A stretch of DNA of 17,132 nucleotides from DATIXJ01 sp035518715 (GTDB taxonomy: Bacteria > Bacteroidota > Ignavibacteria > UBA10030 > SZUA-254). The stretch is from contig DATIXJ010000012.1 in NCBI GenBank assembly GCA_035518715.1, positions 1-17,132 on the forward strand, read 5' to 3'. Below the pieces are notes generated by a model that was given only the letters and a program-made list of their open reading frames with translations, had not been told where the DNA came from and ran no database searches. This document shows positions 14,119 through 17,132 of this stretch, piece after piece; positions within the stretch are counted from its first letter, which is position 1, and each line of letters opens with the position of its first letter. Made by a program: the position numbers and the translations under genes.

Positions 14119-16416
14119 ATGAACCTGATGCGCAGATTGTTCTATACGCTTCTCCTCCCGGTGGCAGTGCTGCTTGCACCCGTCTTCAGCTCTTCGGTCA
14201 GTAACGCGGACCGCGACAGCATCGCCGCCAACTCACATGGCCCGATCGGCTTTGATTCGGTCGCGCTTTCTCCGCAACCCTACATCTGGCCGACTGACGC
14301 AAGCCGCAGGATCACTTCTTCGTTTGCAGAATACCGGACGTCGCACTTCCACGGGGGCATCGATATCAGCACGAACGGCGTGAAGGGCTACAAAGTCTTT
14401 GCCGTCAGCAGCGGGTATGTCTACAAGGTGCGCATCTACCCCACGGGGTACGGAAAAATGCTCTTCATCAAGCATGACGATGGATACATCAGCGTGTATG
14501 CACATCTGCAGGGATTCAACGAAGAGATTACGCAGGCAGTGAGGAAGGAACAATACCGCCGCGAGACGTATGCGATTGATCTTCGCTTCGATTCGACTGC
14601 GATACGCGTGAAGCAGGGTGATGTGATCGCGTATTCGGGGGATTCCGGATTCGGACCGCCGCACCTCCATTTCGAGCTCCGCGATGCGGACCTCAATCCG
14701 GTGAACCCGATGCTCTTCAGAAGCTATTCTGTTCCCGATCATATACCGCCGTACATTCAACGGCTGGTGATCTCGCCGCTGTCATACAATTCCACCGTGG
14801 AGAATGCGCTCAAGCCAAAATATTTCAGCAGATTCCCGCGACGCCGGCAGACCATCTCCCTTTCACAGCAGATCCGGATCCACGGGCTTATCGGGTTCGC
14901 GGTCGACGCAAAGGACCGAGAGGACCAGACGTGGAATCACACCGGAATCCGCCGCATGGAAATGTTCGTCGATGACTCGATGACCTTCGCGATGCAACTC
15001 GATCATGTACCGGCCGAGGAAACAAAACAGATCGACCTGGATTACGACTACTCGGAAATCGCACGCGGGCACGGCCAGTTCCAGAAGCTCTACATCGATA
15101 CCGGGAATGTGCTTCCCTTCTATCTCAACAAGCCGATGGGAACGGGAATCATCAATACCGAAAAGCTCTCGGAAGGACCTCACCGGTACACGATTGCCTG
15201 CTACGACAATTCCGGCAACCACGTAGAGCTGCATGGAACGTTTCTCGCGAATCACAGGCCGTCGCTCTCGCTGGTGCGTGTCGATGAAAAACAAATCACT
15301 GTCCGTACCGGGGACAGGGCCGTACCGGAGAAGTTCTATATTTACGGCAAACGGGCATACGAGCCGAGCTGGACGCAGCATACCATACCCCGCGGAAAAT
15401 TTGAAACGAGCGACTCGGGAGTAATTCTCCCGGTTGCAACAAAACCGTATGACGTTGTAAAGCTGATCGCTGAGACAAAATGGGGCTCGCAGTCGACCCC
15501 GCTTTTCTATTTTGTCAAGAAACCCCTCGGACCCGCCCGCGATCTTCACATTGAGAGCGAGGTGTTCAGCGACAGGATACAATTCACACTCACGACACCC
15601 GGCGTATTCACGGACGTGCCGGCACTATCGGTTCTCACCGGGGAGGTTCGACATCCACTCACGGCCGAACCGATAGATGTCAACAGGTATATCGCCGCAT
15701 ATCAGCCGGCAGAGGCGATTGACGGATTGTGTACCGTCGAGGTGAACGGGGAAATCAACGGACAACCCACAACTGCACGAAACGAATTTTCCGTTTACGT
15801 TGTCCCCGCAAATCAGACGGGAAGATTTTCACTGGATCATTCGAACCTGACGATCTCCTTCGACTCCGGGGCCGTCTATAAGTCACTCTGCATGCAGATC
15901 GGCACCGTTGCCGAGCACCACGCAACCGTCTACACGCTCGCACCGGACGATGTTCTCCTGGATGGCGGTATCCATGTATCCGTCGCGCTCCCTGACGACG
16001 CGGGAGATCACAAATTCGGGCTCTACTACCAGAATGCCGGACGATGGATTTTCCAGACTTCTGTTCCGGACGGCGGATCGCACACACTTTCCACGACACT
16101 CTATCGCCTCCTCGGAGATGTTGCAGTTCTTGCGGACGATTCGCCTCCTTCTTTTGGAAGAGTGCACGTCGGAGCTCCGAGAAAACGGCTCTCCGCATCG
16201 TTCCGGTACTACGACAATCTTTCGGGAGTTGACCCCGATCAAATAAAAATGTACCTTGATGATAAGCTGATCATTCCCGAAATCGACGGCGAGCATCGGA
16301 AAGTAACCTTTCAGGGAGACGAACCGCTGGACCGCGGAAGGCATCTTCTTCATATCATCATGAAGGATCGATCGGGAAATTCATCCGACTACTCCCGGAC
16401 GTTTTCCGTCCGCTAA
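14119..16416 (+). CDS. Secreted M23 (LytM-type) metallopeptidase with long C-terminal beta-rich region
   Basis: A 765-aa exported protein: basic start and hydrophobic stretch (about 5-24) give a signal peptide. An N-terminal M23/LytM domain spans about 55-205 with all zinc ligands in place: HGGIDI (His78, Asp82), YAHL (His129, catalytic) and PPHLHFE (His182, His184). Such enzymes cut peptidoglycan cross-bridges or peptides. Inside the domain, between YAHL and HLHFE, is an insertion of about 25 residues rich in charge (about 132-160). The remaining 550 residues are beta-rich, with Ig-like stretches such as HRYTIACYDNSGNHVEL and, at the end, HLLHIIMKDRSGNSSDYSRTFSVR. No membrane anchor or sorting signal is obvious. 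It is likely periplasmic or outer-membrane-facing. The ATG follows the FAH stop by 3 bases. The peptidoglycan target is inference. Confidence 0.85.
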   Translation: MNLMRRLFYTLLLPVAVLLAPVFSSSVSNADRDSIAANSHGPIGFDSVALSPQPYIWPTDASRRITSSFAEYRTSHFHGGIDISTNGVKGYKVFAVSSGYVYKVRIYPTGYGKMLFIKHDDGYISVYAHLQGFNEEITQAVRKEQYRRETYAIDLRFDSTAIRVKQGDVIAYSGDSGFGPPHLHFELRDADLNPVNPMLFRSYSVPDHIPPYIQRLVISPLSYNSTVENALKPKYFSRFPRRRQTISLSQQIRIHGLIGFAVDAKDREDQTWNHTGIRRMEMFVDDSMTFAMQLDHVPAEETKQIDLDYDYSEIARGHGQFQKLYIDTGNVLPFYLNKPMGTGIINTEKLSEGPHRYTIACYDNSGNHVELHGTFLANHRPSLSLVRVDEKQITVRTGDRAVPEKFYIYGKRAYEPSWTQHTIPRGKFETSDSGVILPVATKPYDVVKLIAETKWGSQSTPLFYFVKKPLGPARDLHIESEVFSDRIQFTLTTPGVFTDVPALSVLTGEVRHPLTAEPIDVNRYIAAYQPAEAIDGLCTVEVNGEINGQPTTARNEFSVYVVPANQTGRFSLDHSNLTISFDSGAVYKSLCMQIGTVAEHHATVYTLAPDDVLLDGGIHVSVALPDDAGDHKFGLYYQNAGRWIFQTSVPDGGSHTLSTTLYRLLGDVAVLADDSPPSFGRVHVGAPRKRLSASFRYYDNLSGVDPDQIKMYLDDKLIIPEIDGEHRKVTFQGDEPLDRGRHLLHIIMKDRSGNSSDYSRTFSVR

Positions 16417-16477
16417 CCGGCGGTACGGTCGGTTCATCGCAGCACGTTTTATCCTGTACTGAATTCATTCTTGTTCA

Positions 16478-17132
16478 ATGCCTGAACTTCCGAAAACCTA
16501 CTCCCCCGCCGATGCGGAAAAAAAATGGTATCCGTTCTGGGAGAACCATAAGTACTTTCACGGCCGCGTAACATCCGGGAAACCGGCATACACCATCGTC
16601 ATTCCTCCCCCCAACATTACCGGCGTTCTGCATATGGGACACGTCCTGAACAATACCCTCCAGGACATATTCGTCCGCTGGCGAAGGATGCAGGGATACG
16701 AGACACTCTGGATGCCGGGGACCGATCACGCCGGAATTGCCACACAGCATGTTGTGGAGAAATCCCTCCTGAAGGAGGGGAAGAGCCGCCAGGAAATCGG
16801 CCGCGAAGAATTCATACGGAAAGTGTGGAAATGGCGCGACCAGTACGGCGGCGCTATCATCAAACAGCTTCGCACACTCGGATGCTCGCTCGACTGGGAC
16901 CGCGAGCGGTTCACCATGGATGAGGGCCTTTCCGGAGCTGTCCAGGAGATTTTCGTCCGCTGGTACGAAAAAGGACTCATCTACCGCGGAAAATATATCG
17001 TCAACTGGTGCCCAAAGGATCACACAGCACTGAGTGATGATGAAGTAAACTACAGCGAACAGAATACACACCTCTGGTTCATCAAGTATCCGATCGTCGA
17101 TACCAGGGAATTCGCCATCGTCGCAACAACCC
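16478..17132 (+). CDS. valS: ValS, valyl-tRNA synthetase (N-terminal part, cut by window end)
   Basis: The first 218 codons of a class Ia aminoacyl-tRNA synthetase that charges tRNA-Val; the frame stays open to the window end. The N-terminus PKTYSPADAEKKWYPFWE is typical of ValS. The signature region is PPPNITGVLHMGHVLNNTLQD (43-63), with the HIGH-type motif HMGH at 52-55. MPGTDHAGIATQ (79-90) separates ValS from IleS and LeuS. Later NWCPKDHTALSDDEV matches the start of the editing-domain insertion. The ATG has no clear Shine-Dalgarno sequence. The 61 bases between the preceding stop and this start show no clear terminator, and the promoter is not obvious. Confidence 0.96.
   Translation, partial: MPELPKTYSPADAEKKWYPFWENHKYFHGRVTSGKPAYTIVIPPPNITGVLHMGHVLNNTLQDIFVRWRRMQGYETLWMPGTDHAGIATQHVVEKSLLKEGKSRQEIGREEFIRKVWKWRDQYGGAIIKQLRTLGCSLDWDRERFTMDEGLSGAVQEIFVRWYEKGLIYRGKYIVNWCPKDHTALSDDEVNYSEQNTHLWFIKYPIVDTREFAIVATT

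Noticed and set aside
16415..16434. AACCG/CGGTT inverted repeat after the M23 peptidase gene as a terminator
   Set aside because: Five-base arms with a 10-base loop and no T-run; too weak.

Overview
The window reads as chromosomal DNA of moderate GC content from a Gram-negative bacterium. An outer-membrane porin, exported proteins with signal peptides and housekeeping genes (purM, valS) all point to a double-membrane cell. Overall style and gene content suggest the Bacteroidota/Chlorobiota/Ignavibacteriota side of the tree, but that is inference; no rRNA, tRNA or other taxonomic marker is present. There are no mobile elements, CRISPR arrays or RNA genes that I can recognise.

Layout. (1) Positions 1-325 hold no gene I can support. 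(2) 326-3811 is a tightly overlapping + strand operon: a SixA-type phosphohistidine phosphatase, two adjacent thymidylate-kinase-like P-loop proteins, and a Ppx/GppA phosphatase with a C-terminal HD-type domain. (3) 3866-4631 holds a small zinc-ribbon protein on the - strand and, divergently, a small protein with a weak GIY-YIG-like pattern. (4) 4804-10457 is the phosphate-uptake region: an outer-membrane porin, then pstS, pstC, pstA, pstB and phoU. (5) On the - strand, ending 2 bases from phoU, is purM followed by a soluble GAF-GAF histidine kinase whose start overlaps the purM stop by four bases. (6) Divergent from purM, a fumarylacetoacetate-hydrolase-family enzyme and a large secreted M23 peptidase run on the + strand, followed by the first 218 codons of valS, cut by the window end.

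How the parts fit. Most of the left half concerns phosphate. The porin would admit phosphate or other anions through the outer membrane, PstS would bind it in the periplasm, PstCAB would import it, and PhoU would report the uptake state. Ppx/GppA handles polyphosphate or (p)ppGpp. The most informative non-coding signal is a set of three tandem arrays of a five-base GTAAC-like unit repeated exactly every 11 bases. They lie upstream of the small GIY-YIG-like gene (4 units), the porin (5 units) and pstS (4 units). An 11-base direct-repeat period is the hallmark of PhoB/PhoP binding sites, so these probably define a local Pho regulon that includes the uncharacterised small gene. No phoB/phoR pair lies in the window.

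Main points for a second look: the three 11-base arrays; the uncharacterised Pho-associated gene; the pair of divergent kinase-like proteins in which the second has arginine in place of the Walker A lysine; the purM start, which lacks an in-frame ATG while an out-of-frame ATG sits 31 bases upstream; and the purM-coupled histidine kinase abutting phoU.
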